Shown: one piece after another, positions 9,714 to 20,204 of the stretch
Position numbering within the stretch: position 1 is the first letter of the stretch
Layout: each line of letters starts with the position of its first letter
NCBI GenBank assembly: GCA_030323885.1
Contig: CM059199.1
Location: forward strand, 744,001 to 808,000
Source of the DNA: Branchipolynoe longqiensis
Taxonomy: Eukaryota; Annelida; Polychaeta; Phyllodocida; Polynoidae
Direction of reading: 5' to 3'
Length of the DNA stretch: 64,000 nt
Notes under the pieces: model-generated
The model's input: the letters and a program-made list of their open reading frames with translations, nothing else
Database searches by the model: none
What the model was told of the DNA's origin: nothing
Program-made: the position numbers and the translations under genes

Positions 9714-9979
9714 ACACCTACCGTATAGGATTCGCGCACTAAAACTGTGTGACTCGGCCCGACTCGCTTAAAACTGAAAACGGGCCGATTCATTTTTCGA
9801 ATCGCGAATCGCAATCGTAATCGGCCGGTTTTAGCCCTAAAACTGAGGTTTTATGCGCGAATCGCAATCGCTAGGTGTGCGTGGGGAGCGCACACCTAGC
9901 GATTTTTGTGTGCGAAACGGGCAGTTTTAGATCGTATACGGTAGGTGGGTGCGCACAAACGGCAGGTGTGTACCAGGCA
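9714..9979. mobile_element. MITE-H (PIF/Harbinger-like fold-back)
   Basis: 266-bp element between TTA (9711-9713) and TTA (9980-9982). The ends read TGCCTGGTACACACCTACCG and, in reverse complement, TGCCTGGTACACACCTGCCG. The interior also folds: GCTAGGTGTGCGTGGGG faces CGCACACCTAGCG at about 9870-9902, and words such as CGAATCGCAATCG recur. No transposase. Confidence 0.8.
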
Positions 9980-9982
9980 TTA

Positions 9983-10372
9983 AACAGTTCACTGATTAAA
10001 GTGATATCTGTGAATGCGCAACTGTTGGAATGGGGTTTGGCATCTTGTAGTTATACTGCAGTGAAGGGTATAAAACATTAATTTTATTTGTGCAGTTATT
10101 TATTCCAGGAGACAGGTCTAGGGGTAGCGGAAGAGTACAAGTATCATTCTCCAAGGCAGACCTGCCTACACCGAGGCGCTTACCCCATGTGTAACCAGTT
10201 ACCTGGGTCTGAACCTAGGTGGGAATATAGGGCTTTTCTCAGAATTCAGACTGATACAATGTACCCAGTAATAGGCCGCATTGTCTAGCAGAAATAAATT
10301 TTAATATTTCCTGACCGCCAGACTCCCCCCGGTAGGCCTTGTCGGGGTGTCACATGTGGAGCTTAGTCATAT
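9983..10372. other. Stretch without a recognised feature
   Basis: No recognisable repeat or exon. Two short overlapping plus-strand ORFs have no recognisable domain. Confidence 0.4.
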
Positions 10373-11135
10373 CCTCCTGGGCCCGTGTGCATGAATCGGA
10401 GTTAAGCTTAGCCGGTGCTAGGCGCTAGCTCTGGGGTAGCTATCTGTGGCTAGGAGGGCCTTGGTTAATTAGGTCAAGCCGTATGCACCAATGTCCAAGC
10501 CGGGGCGGGTAGCTAACCGTGAAGTTATTTATAGATTTGGGAATTCCCTCGATTCGACAATATGAATAATGCCACCAATGCGACGGCGGCGTTAATATCG
10601 TTTCAAATTTAGGGTTAAATTGATCAAATATCATGTTTAGGATATGTAATTCTGTCAAATATGATAGCATTGAATAGATTTGGGCCTAATATATTGCCGC
10701 CGATTCGGCGGCGGCGATGTGTGTTTTCTTGATATGCAACAGTATGGATATCGACGTCGAAGCGGCAGCGGCGATTTGTTTAGTTTACATTCGTCGATTC
10801 GACAATATTAATCTCTCCGCCGATGTGGCGGCAGCGTTAATATCGGTTCGAATTTAGGGTTAATTTGATCAAATTTCACTTAGTGAGTATGTAATTCTGT
10901 TAAATATGATAGCATTGAATAGATTTGGCTCTAATATATCAGCGACCAGCACACTAACTAGCGTGGCTTGCAGGTAAACTTGATTTGAAACTGGGGTTTG
11001 AAACTTGATTTGAAACGGTCAGCGGCTAGCGCTAGCACTGATTGATGCATACGGATTTTCCACCGTTAGCCATGTGGAGCTAGCCATACCGCGGTTACGG
11101 CCCTAACACCGATTCATGCATACGGGCCCAGGAGG
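10373..11135. mobile_element. Fold-back element with long terminal inverted repeats
   Basis: Left end CCTCCTGGGCCCGTGTGCAT then GAATCGG; the right end in reverse complement is CCTCCTGGGCCCGTATGCAT then GAATCGG. Inside, a segment of about 140 bp (TTCGACAATAT, GCGTTAATATCG, AATTTAGGGTTAA, ATGATAGCATTGAATAGATT) occurs twice, at about 10553-10693 and 10797-10938. No target duplication could be read, so the superfamily is unknown. Confidence 0.7.
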
Positions 11136-12395
11136 GTTCTACTCAACCATTAAACCACTGAACCACTGAAACATTGAACCACTGAAACATTGGACCATTG
11201 AAGCATTGAATCATGGGACCATTGAATCACTGAATCACAAATAACCTGAAACATTTGCAGCATTGAAGCATTGAACCACCGAGACATTGGATAACGGAAC
11301 CACTGAACCACAGATAATCTGAACCATTGAAGCATTCCACGATTGAAGCATTGTAAGCATCGGAACCATTGAACCACTGAACCATTGAACCATTAAGCCA
11401 CTGAACAAGTTAACCATCGGACCACTGAACCAGTGAACCACTGAAGCATTGGACCAGTGAAGTATTGAATCACGAAACCAGGAAACCACTGAACACCTGA
11501 ATCACTGACCCACTGACCCACTAAACCATTGAACCTCTACACCATTGAACCATTGAACGATTGAACCACTGAACCATTGGACTATTGAATCATATAACTA
11601 TTGAATCATTGAACTATTGAATCATTGAACTATTGAATCATTGAACTATTGAATCATTGGACTATTGAATCATTGAACTACTGAACCATTGAACTACTGA
11701 ACCATTGAACTATTGAATCATTGAAAGACCTATCCATTGAACTATTTAATCATTGGACTGCTGAAGCTTTGACCTACTCAACCATTGAACTACTGAACCA
11801 TTGGACTATTGAATCATTGAACTATTGAATCATTGAACTATTGAATCATTGAACTATTGAATCACTGAACTATTGAATCATTGAACTGCTGAATCATTGA
11901 CCTACTGAACCATTGACCTACTGAACCAGTGAACTATTGAATCATTGAACTATTGAATCATTGAACTATTGAATCATTGAACTGCTGAATCATTGACCTA
12001 CTGAACCATTGACCTACTGAACCATTGAACTATTGAATCATTGAACTATTGAATCATTGAATCTATTGAATCATGGAACTGCTGAATCATTGACCTACTG
12101 AACCATTGAAGTATTGAATCATTGAACCACCTAGCCAATGAACCATTGAACCACCTATCCATTGAACTATTGAATCATTGAACTGCTGAATCATTGAACT
12201 ATTGAATCACTGAACCACCTAGCCACTGAACCATTGAACCACCTAACCAATGAACCCTTGAACGACATATCCATTGAACTATTGAATCATTGAACTGCTG
12301 AATCATTGACCTACTGAACCAATGAACCACTGAACCATTGAACTATTGAATCATTGAACCACCTAGCCATTGAACAACTGAAGTACTGAACTATG
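11136..12395. repeat. 8-bp satellite array (TTGAACYA / TTGAATCA)
   Basis: About 1.2 kb built from octamers, mainly CATTGAAC, TATTGAAT and CACTGAAC. The centre (11590-12060) alternates TTGAACTA and TTGAATCA as a 16-bp higher-order unit; the flanks are more degenerate. ORFs across it (rich in Ser, Val, Trp, Phe) are by-products of the unit. Confidence 0.95.
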
Positions 12396-12723
12396 CCACA
12401 TTCGCGTCCCTCCATTACGGTTATCTTGTCTGTGAACAGCAATTAAACAAAGACATCCTAGCTTGCAACAGAATGCATTAATTGTGCATGCATTAAATCC
12501 GCATAATCTATTAATAATAAGGATTAAAACCAAACCTCCTGCTATATTTGATCCTGCATATATCTACTTTACTAAGGTAAAACAGGAAAACATTCAAGCC
12601 TTTTTGAGGGCGGCTGGACTGTACCACCTCATATAGTTTACTAAATAGATTCTATCAATTATTAATCAAACTTTTCTTTTTCTATGGGAATGTGTTTCCC
12701 TTGACCACAAATATATGATTGTG
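12396..12723. other. Stretch without a recognised feature
   Basis: AT-rich sequence with no recognised repeat or exon. Confidence 0.4.
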
Positions 12724-12885
12724 AGCTTTCTAATTTAATGAGTGTCTATTGGCACATAATTGATTGTCTGCTTTTACATGTAAAAGCGATGGTTTGAACA
12801 AAAAACAAACATTTCTTGTCGTGAATATGGCCTATGCTGCCGACACGGCGTAAAGCAACCACCAATCAATCAATCAGTCAATCAC
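12724..12885 (+). mobile_element. Repeat I, uninterrupted copy with (ATCA)n tail
   Basis: Contains GTGAGCTTTCTAATTTAATG, AGTGTCTATTGGCACATAAT, CTTTTACATGTAAAAGCGAT and ATGGCCTATGCTGCCGACAC, and ends CCAATCAATCAATCAGTCAAT. The copy at 51560 has the same sequence split by a SINE-2, so this is the empty-site version. The short tandem tail suggests a LINE-mobilised retroposon. Confidence 0.75.
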
Positions 12886-13041
12886 TTTACATAGTGCTGC
12901 ACTTATTATACACGTATTTAATAGAACTTATGTAACCTATGACATGCAGCATTTCGGTGTGCACACTAAATCTATTGTCCTTACTTAGACTTCACATGTT
13001 TAACCGCTACCCCAAACTAAAGGAATGAAAATGATAACCAG

Positions 13042-13240
13042 TAATTTGGATTTCCACGCTGTGTATAACTTACAGCGTCATCAAAGGCTAGTTGCTCTCA
13101 TACCATGTCTATGTGGTGTGGGAGGTTAAAAATCCCTTGGGCCGGTAAAAGTGTAGGCTCGGGCTTTCTATCGACAAACTGGCTCATGGTGAAAACAAGT
13201 CTATTCAGACTTATCCATGATAGGCAGTATAAATGTTCAA
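13042..13240 (+). mobile_element. SINE-2 copy, 5'-truncated
   Basis: Begins within the body (AATTTGGATTTCCACGCTGT) and continues through AGCGTCATCAAAGGCTAGTT and GTAAAAGTGTAGGCTCGGGC to TTATCCATGATAGGCAGTAT, ending in an A-run and TA microsatellite. The tRNA-like head is lost. Confidence 0.85.
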
Positions 13241-13504
13241 AAAAAAATAATATATATATATATCGAAGATATAGGAGAATCTAAAAAGCATCTCATCATG
13301 CAAATTTTAATTGAGCCCCCTCCTCCTCCCCATACCCCCCTGCCACACCCCTTCCCCCTTGCCACTCCGATCCGTATCCCTGTTGTAAAAATGGCGATAA
13401 TTGTGGCAGACAAGATACCAGGTTTGCGTGTGGAACTTCTAAAGGTTGGCTAAGGATCAGCGGCCATCTAAGTACAACAGCGCACCTAATCACGTGACTA
13501 GCAA

Positions 13505-13848
13505 TTGGTTGGTCGGTTGTTAGAGTTTTACATCCTGTCAACATCTGAGGTCATATCAGGATGGGTACTGACTTGTGACAGTCCACACTCATGGCAACTT
13601 TATAGTACTGCTCGACTGGAAAATCATGCCGCCATCATCATGACCCAAGATCCCACTCAGCCTCATTATCCTGACACTGACCTAACCACTCCTTGCCCTA
13701 TCCTATTTATGTTGAGCGCCAGGCTAGGTAGTGACAAGTTTCAATTTTCATAAGTCATTGGTTTGACTCGACCGGGAACCAAACTCCCAACCATCCGCAT
13801 GCGAGGCCCACGCTCTACCGATTTGGACACCCACCGCGCCCGGTCAAC
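13505..13848 (-). mobile_element. SINE-1 copy, full length, tail A
   Basis: Plus-strand landmarks: GTTGGTCGGTTGTTAGAGTT, TTACATCCTGTCAACATCTG, GGTACTGACTTGTGACAGTC, CTCGACCGGGAACCAAACTC and CCCACGCTCTACCGATTTGG, ending CACCGCGCCCGG. It carries the CCGGGCGCGGTG head. Confidence 0.85.
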
Positions 13849-14728
13849 TGGCAATAAACTACATCACGGTTCCAGCGGCGCGGTGCATTGTGGGATGCAT
13901 CAGAGCAAAACAACCCACCCAAAAGCACATGGCACATGCTAATACACTGGGTGCAGCTATGAAATGCGGTAGTTTCAGCTCATCTCAGCTCTTGTTTGAA
14001 ACATAGAATACTAACTAAAACAATATATATAATAAATTAAGATATTAATCTTTTATCCAGCATTGCATTTACATCAATATAATCAGCACATCTTATGCCA
14101 TGTGCATTTAGATTTAGAGGCACTCAGACTAGTGTTAGAGCCATAGCCAGAGTACTCAATGCATTGTCAATGGCAGTGAGCAATCTCCATACAGAAAAAG
14201 TAAAATATTGATAAAACGACACCACTTAGGCTCAAACCGCTTGGAACACATATAGAAAATATGTTTAACAAAAAGATTATATTAAATTGATAAAGTTAGG
14301 GTTTTGGATTTCTATTAATTTTGAATAAAACTGACATTTTTCAATGCGTGTATAGGCAAACTCAATGGTCGTACGCCTTTGCTTTGCTCCCACGGCCGTT
14401 TTCAGCGCATGCGCAGTCGGAACCGTGATGTAGTCTATAAATGTGTGCTATATGGACTAGGAATTGAAGAGCCCTCACACAGATGACACCCCACCTCATT
14501 CAGGCGGGTCATAATCACAGCTCACCATTCATAAATGTGTGCAGCTTGACACTGGCTATTCACTCAGCAACAGTTGTGGTCTAATCTAGGTCAGTGGGTG
14601 GAGCCGAGGGCAGGGGGGTCGGGGGTCAGGGGTCAGGGGTCAGGTTCTGGCTATTGTTGTGGTCTGTCAGCCGGATAATTGGCAGCCATGATTGTCTGCG
14701 GTACAGACAGGGGTGGAGATTGACTGTG

Positions 14729-14729
<1 letters not shown>
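13849..14729. other. Stretch without a recognised gene
   Basis: No conserved exon recognised. A (GGTCAGG)n run lies at about 14617-14645. CpG-containing sequence at 13850-13900 and 14380-14430 is not enough to call a promoter. Confidence 0.4.

Positions 14730-14762
<33 letters not shown>
14730..14762. repeat. (TA)n microsatellite
   Basis: About sixteen uninterrupted TA units followed by CAAGGAACGCC. The interval to 15107 holds no recognised feature and is AT-rich. Confidence 0.95.
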
Positions 14763-15107
14763 AGGAACGCCGGTGGTGGCGCCACCGTAGCCTTGAAGTC
14801 CCGCAGCTTATGGGTAGGCAGCCCGGCAGGTAGACCGGCACATTGGTTGATAACTAAATATAATTATCGAGTAGCAAATTGGTTAGGGACCAGGGACTTC
14901 GGTTAAATTGGTTAAATAAATTATACATCCTGCCGAAGATGTATACCTGTATAATATTATACCAACTATATACATATATAATTGTTTACTTTCGCACAAA
15001 TTCATATAAGTATATTTTGGATACATTTTGTGGGATAGATTAAATACATATTTTAGTATTACTAACATACACAGAGCCAGGCTGCTGAAAAGTTTGTGTG
15101 GCGTTCT

Positions 15108-16436
15108 CTACTTGTTCCCTGGTTTGGGGAACTGCGGCTTGGGGACAAAGTCCCGTTTGTAACCGCGGTTGTCGTTCCAGTTTGAGGATTGTCTGTCGCC
15201 TCGACCTCTTCCCCTCTGGCTGAATGCGAAGGATGGGCCTCCCCTGAACGGCCTTCCTCCTCGGCGGAAGCAAAAATCCGTGTGGCTGCGGCGGAACCCG
15301 AGTGGGTTTTGTGATTTACGGCCCTTGAGTTCCGTGTTCTTAGCACTCTTAGTGTCCACCTCTACCTTGTACAAATAAGCAAGCTGACCCCCAAACATCT
15401 TGGACTTGTCCAGAGGTTTGCCTTTGATGGGGGTAGGTCCGGAATAGACGGTGTATTCCTTGCCGTCATGGTCCATCATCTTCTTTGACCGGGCGACCTC
15501 TTTGCCCGTGTCGGTGGTGACGGATTTAAAGACATTTTCGAAGCGGCGATGTGTCATATAGTTGCTCGCTGCAGCGAGCAAGGCAATGCCCCTATCCATT
15601 ACCCGAGCTAAGGACGAGAACTTATTCTCGGTCTGCATGCGGTTAGCAATGGGGATAATAGAAGTCAAGGAGCCCAAAACTGCCTTATGAATTACAGAAA
15701 GGGCAGTTTCATAGCGGCGACGTTCGTCGGACAGATGGATGCCAGCATCCATCTCCTTACACACCGTAGCGGGAATACCTTTGACGCCGGAAATCTGTTC
15801 CGTCAATTTATTAATGACCTCAACTGGTTTGAACGTTGTAAAGTGGCCATTGACGGTATTCCTCATCATGGTTGTGGTACGCACCTTCTTCGCCTTTTTC
15901 TTGACAATCTTCTTGCCAACCTTAGCGCCTATTTTGGCGTACACTCCCGCGCGTTCCGTATCGGAATCTGATTCCGTGGAAGAGGAGTCGTTTGACGAGT
16001 CCGAGGACGAGTCTTTCTTTTTCTTTTTCTTTTTCTTTTTCTTTGACTTCTTAGGGCGTTTAGCGTTTGAGGCTTTGGTGAACTCGTCACCTGAGCTGCT
16101 CATAGTGCGGCGTTTCTTGCCGCGCGCTTTCAGTTTCGGAACCTCAGGGGCCGACACTGTGTCCTCCTCGTCATCCGAAAAGTCCTCCCAATCCTCATCA
16201 GGGATTTGGGGAGGGCCCGCAAAGGAAAGAGCCTGGAATTGGCGCATCTTGCCCTCCATCATGGCTGCCATCTTAGCCTCCCAATCACTTGGTTGAGGTG
16301 GCTGGTCACTGTCCCGGTCGGAAACCTGTGCCCCGGGCTGTGGAGACGGCGGAGCCGTAGGCGCTGGTGACGAATCGTAATCCGTAGGGGCAATGCCCTC
16401 TGCTGCCGCAGGCTGCTTATTCCGCCGAGTGGCCAT
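15108..16436 (-). CDS. DIRS-like retrotransposon Gag (ORF1)
   Basis: Open frame of 442 codons with no internal stop. The ATG at 16434-16436 (MATRRNKQ) is preferred to an upstream in-frame TTG. In order: a Pro/Ser-rich, acidic N-terminus (WEAKMAAMMEGKMRQ, then DEDWEDFSDDEED at about 80-92); a basic stretch with an uninterrupted poly-Lys run followed by a Ser/Asp/Glu tract (SSSDSSNDSSSTESDSD); a lysine-rich region; a helical core at about 205-320 with GIALLAAASNYMTHRRFENV; and a Gly/Arg-rich C-terminus (RRGGRPFRGG, QRGRGRGDRQ). The helical core with its Arg-Arg pair and the RGR-rich tail resemble ORF1/Gag of DIRS-type tyrosine-recombinase retrotransposons, which would coat the RNA. No reverse transcriptase, RNase H or recombinase follows, so this copy is gag-only. 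A host nuclear protein is the main alternative, but nothing specific supports it. Confidence 0.6.
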   Translation of the reverse strand: MATRRNKQPAAAEGIAPTDYDSSPAPTAPPSPQPGAQVSDRDSDQPPQPSDWEAKMAAMMEGKMRQFQALSFAGPPQIPDEDWEDFSDDEEDTVSAPEVPKLKARGKKRRTMSSSGDEFTKASNAKRPKKSKKKKKKKKKKDSSSDSSNDSSSTESDSDTERAGVYAKIGAKVGKKIVKKKAKKVRTTTMMRNTVNGHFTTFKPVEVINKLTEQISGVKGIPATVCKEMDAGIHLSDERRRYETALSVIHKAVLGSLTSIIPIANRMQTENKFSSLARVMDRGIALLAAASNYMTHRRFENVFKSVTTDTGKEVARSKKMMDHDGKEYTVYSGPTPIKGKPLDKSKMFGGQLAYLYKVEVDTKSAKNTELKGRKSQNPLGFRRSHTDFCFRRGGRPFRGGPSFAFSQRGRGRGDRQSSNWNDNRGYKRDFVPKPQFPKPGNK

Positions 16437-17170
16437 CGGTTCCTGTAACGACAAAGGTGTTACTTAACCGGAATCATATCAACGACACAAAGTGTAACCA
16501 GTAAACTGGGTTGAGGTATATGGTACAGAATAGCGTGTATTACAACGTTTCAGTACAGGCGTGAAGCTAAGTTTTGCCGTAGGGTTATGGTAACGAAACC
16601 AACCAAACGGGGGGTATCGATCCAAAGATCGCCCACTCTCTCTGTTCCGTACACTTCTCCCACCCGCGGCTACGACGCCAGCAAGTTGGAGAAAATATTA
16701 CGAAACTCGGAGGTTCGCCTTAAAACCGGTCTGGGGTGTTTATAAAAAAACACCCAGAAGCATCCCCAACAACATCCTCTATTCAGGATCCGGGAGAATT
16801 TTCTTAGGAAATGAGCAACTCGGGTTACCATTTCTCCCTGTCTCAAAAACAGGTGTCGATAGAACAAAGGACTATCGGTTTCGTAAGTGCCAGCGGCACG
16901 CAGTGTTCTATCCTAAAGTAAAAAACACGTACAAAGTCCAAATTGGACCTGAGAAAGTTCTGAACTTTCATAATGTGATGCTATAATGCATCATACACAG
17001 TTTATACTAAATTTTTCATTACTTACTTTGTGATTAAGTAGAGTTAGTAGATAAATCCTGTTGGAGCAACTCACAAACGTCCTCCCGTTGTGAGTCACTT
17101 ATGCTAATTGCTGGAGCCGGATGTGCTTCCTTCTCCCTAGCCTGCGGCTAGCCAGAGGCGGTATACCGAG
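16437..17170 (-). other. Upstream region of the DIRS-like gag
   Basis: About 730 bp upstream of the gag start with no further coding region. On the minus strand, CCTTTGTCGTTACAG lies just before the ATG and has the look of a splice acceptor, so part of this could be an intron or a 5' leader (inference). I could not find inverted terminal repeats or an internal complementary region here. It ends near a (TA)n run at 17177-17191. Confidence 0.35.
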
Positions 17171-17257
17171 GTAAAATATATATATATATATTCAAAAACC
17201 TTGATAACTCTTTTTGTTAGTAAAGAGGAATGTGTAGTAAATACTCTCTGTTGCTGA

Positions 17258-17983
17258 AGGCCCTGTCACATTATGACGCATCTCGCAAGCATGCGGCCAA
17301 CGTGTAAACTCAACTTTTTACATCAAGAAGCGTCAAACTTTTCAGTACGGGGGGAAAAGTTGGACATATACATACCATATACATAGCGCATGGCCAACGT
17401 ATGACCAACGTATGGCTAGCATGCCTCCTGATGAAAAATGCTTGAATTAGGCTCATGATACGTTCGCTGAACGCCGGTGAATGTGATATAAGTTATTTGA
17501 TTGCCAGAACTATGCCTCATGTGTTACAAACATCAAGACATGCTGGAGAAATGCTACACATGTGTTAAACTTATGTTAGACGTACATTATCCATACGTTT
17601 TCAGTATGTGGACTGTATGTTCCCACTGCCTTTAATGTAGGTCAACATAGTGCAACGGAGTGAACAACGTTTGTCTAACGTATGTCTAATGTACATTGAC
17701 ATACACCTAACGTATACATAACGTACCACCAACGTAAAATCCACACGTTGTCGAATGTTGTCGTACGTCAAACGTTTTGTGCATGCAGAAAGCTTTGCCG
17801 ACCCCCTGACCCGCAATGCCGTATCTCAACGAATGTCAACATACATTGATGTATACCAACGAGCGCGTAACCCTAACCCACGCTAACACATGCATAACGC
17901 ATAGCGGCGTATCCTGACGTAGTGGCCAAAAATCACATACGTCGGCATACGTTGGCGCGATTTGTCATAATGTGACAGCCCCT
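17258..17983. mobile_element. MITE-G copy 3 (PIF/Harbinger-like)
   Basis: Bounded by TGA at 17255-17257 and 17984-17986 (3 bp, but not the usual TTA). Left end AGGCCCTGTCACATTATGACG; right end in reverse complement AGGGGCTGTCACATTATGACA. The long interior repeats words of the type AACGTATG and GTACATTGACATAC, again ACGT-rich, with no transposase frame. At 726 bp it is the longest of the four copies. Confidence 0.8.
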
Positions 17984-18207
17984 TGAGCTTTCACCGATTC
18001 AGTCACCAAGTCCGATGGAGCATATCTCCCCAAGGTCACCTGACACTGAAGGACAATTTGTCTAGAACCGCTTTGAACCAAAAATTGAGTTTGATTGTTC
18101 TTACTGTTGATCAAATCAAGAGCAGTTAGAAATATTTATTCCCACACACAAAAAAAGAATACCCTGGGACATAATTTGCTTGGAATCTACTTTTCGGTTC
18201 CCTGAAT

Positions 18208-18525
18208 GCCTTTAGTTGGTTCTTGGAGCCTTACATCCTTGCAACATCTAAGGCCATTTCAGAAAGGATACTGACTTGTGACAGTACACACTCATGAGGA
18301 CTTAATAGTGCTGCCCCACTGGTAAATCAGACCGGCGGCACCATGACCCGCTCTCCCACTCAGTTGCATTATCCTGAGACTGAGCTGACCAGTCCTTGCC
18401 CTATCCTAATAATTCTCGCTGCCTGGCTAGGAAGCAACAAGTATCAAGTTTATATGCTGTTGGTTTGACTCGAACGGAAAGCACACCCCCAATCTCCCAC
18501 ACGTGAGGCCTGTGCTCTACCAAAA
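18208..18525 (-). mobile_element. SINE-1 copy, tail A
   Basis: Plus-strand landmarks: TTGGAGCCTTACATCCTTGC, TACTGACTTGTGACAGTACA, CATTATCCTGAGACTGAGCT and GAGGCCTGTGCTCTACC. The head is cut at the last motif. Confidence 0.85.
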
Positions 18526-18737
18526 TGTTGTGTTTTTTAATACTTTAGACATCTTTAATAGGAAACTCCTTCAAACTAATCTGAAGGAGACTATGATAGT
18601 CGAATTAATGCACATCTCTGAAAGAATGAGATAATCTTAGAACCAGCAGAGGATACCACATTAATAAATAGACAAGACATGAAGATATGCAAATATATGG
18701 CAATAGGCACATATATGTACATCTATATTTGGATACA

Positions 18738-18914
18738 CAGTAAAACCTCTCTAATTCGACCGACCTTGGGACCAACTTTAAGTGGTCCATTTAGGGAGGT
18801 AGTCGGTTTAGGGAGTTAGAATATGGTTACAATGGTATTGTTGGGACCCAAATGAAGCGATCGATATAGGGGAATGGTCGATCTGTGGAGGGGTCGGTTA
18901 GACAGGTTGTACTG
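18738..18914. mobile_element. Pogo/Tigger-like MITE, copy 2
   Basis: Starts CAGTAAAACCTCTCTAATTC and ends GACAGGTTGTACTG before TA. The interior matches the copies at 3673 and 42401 (TTAAGTGGTCCATTTAGGGA, AAGCGATCGATATAGGGG, GGTCGATCTGTGGAGGGGTC). The two ends are inverted complements. Confidence 0.8.
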
Positions 18915-18946
18915 TAGATATATATATAGATATATACATATATATA

Positions 18947-18987
<41 letters not shown>

Positions 18988-19059
18988 TTAGATAACCCAA
19001 ACGTTGTAGGTTGATGTATGTTTGAAAATACTGGTCTGCCCATACACATACCCGACCTG

Positions 19060-19098
<39 letters not shown>

Positions 19099-19100
19099 GT
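18915..19100. repeat. TA-rich microsatellite cluster
   Basis: (TA)n runs at 18916-18985 and 19062-19096 with interruptions. Open frames made of alternating Tyr and Ile are artefacts. Confidence 0.9.
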
Positions 19101-19488
19101 ATATATATGTATCCTTGTCGAACTATACATATATTACATGACGCATGATAAGGAACTTGATGGTACATGCATGCATGCTCATGTGCACATAATTTATGTA
19201 TAATGTCTATACTTTCGTGTATATAATGTATGGCTAAGGATCCCATTAATGACCGACTACCTGATTGGTTGCTAAGAGTTGGTTGGTTGTTGGAGTTTTA
19301 CGCCCTAGCAACGGTTGCTAAGGGCAGTGTGTGTACGACCGGGGCTGTGTCTATGCCAGGGCATTGTGCGAATGTATATTTGGTCATATAAGCATAAGAT
19401 ATATGCATTATGTATTATTATGTAGGTGTATGTATACATACACCTACATAATGTGCATGTATAATGCCAAGGTCGGGTAAAAGGTTGT
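19101..19488. other. Stretch with a short SINE-1 tail fragment
   Basis: Mostly anonymous sequence. At 19270-19312, TTGGTTGGTTGTTGGAGTTT followed by TACGCCCTAGCAAC is the reverse complement of the SINE-1 3' end. The pair GTAGGTGTATGTA and TACATACACCTAC at 19422-19447 makes a short hairpin. Confidence 0.5.
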
Positions 19489-20013
19489 TTGTTCAGTGCA
19501 GGGCGGTTATGGGGTAAGGTGGGTGGGGTAGTGGGTGGGAGGGGGAGTGGGAGGGCGATTGGGGAGATGGGGGTGGGGAGTGTGTGGGGGAGGGTGGGGT
19601 GGTGGGGATGGGGAGCGTGTGGTGGAGGGTGTGGGGTAAAGCTCGGTGGTAAGGGGAGCAGTGAGGGTGGGGTTGGGGTTGGGGGGATAGGGGTGGGGAG
19701 TATGTGGGGGCGGGGGGGGGGGGGTATGTCGGGGGGGGGGGGGGGCACATGGGGTAGCAGTGGGAATGGGTGTTAAGAAGGGAGGGGTTTAAAGAGGTTA
19801 TGGGACGGGTGGGAGTGGGGGGGGGGTCCAGAAAAGTATGTGTGAGGGGGGGGGGGGCGAGGGGGGTTTATGATGGGATCGAGTAGATAGAGGTGGGAGG
19901 GTGGGGTGAACTGGGGGGGGGGGGGGCATGGTGGGAGAAGGGATACCGGGAGTTGTGGGGGATGTCAGGGGGGCGGGTGGGGGGGGCTTGGTGAGGGGGG
20001 AGTGGGCGTACAT

Positions 20014-20051
<38 letters not shown>

Positions 20052-20200
20052 GAGAGAGGGAGAGAGAGACAGAGAGAGATAGAGAGAGAGGTTGTGACAG
20101 ATAGAGACTGGTTGCCAGGGAGGGAAGGAGTATTGTAAGGGACGGGGGTAAGGGGGTGAGGTGGGAGGGGGGGAGGGGAGAGGGGCAGGGGTGCAGTAAA
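19489..20200. repeat. G-rich and GA-rich low-complexity tract
   Basis: About 700 bases dominated by G, with GGGGTGGG words, several runs of ten or more G, and a (GA)n run at 20014-20041 next to a G12 run. Strong potential for G-quadruplex and triplex DNA. Pro-, His- and Gly-rich frames across it are artefacts. Confidence 0.95.
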
Positions 20201-20204
20201 AATG

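Noticed and set aside
14763..17165. Inverted terminal repeats around the DIRS-like gag
   Set aside because: I compared the two sides by eye and found no convincing match. A computed alignment would be needed.
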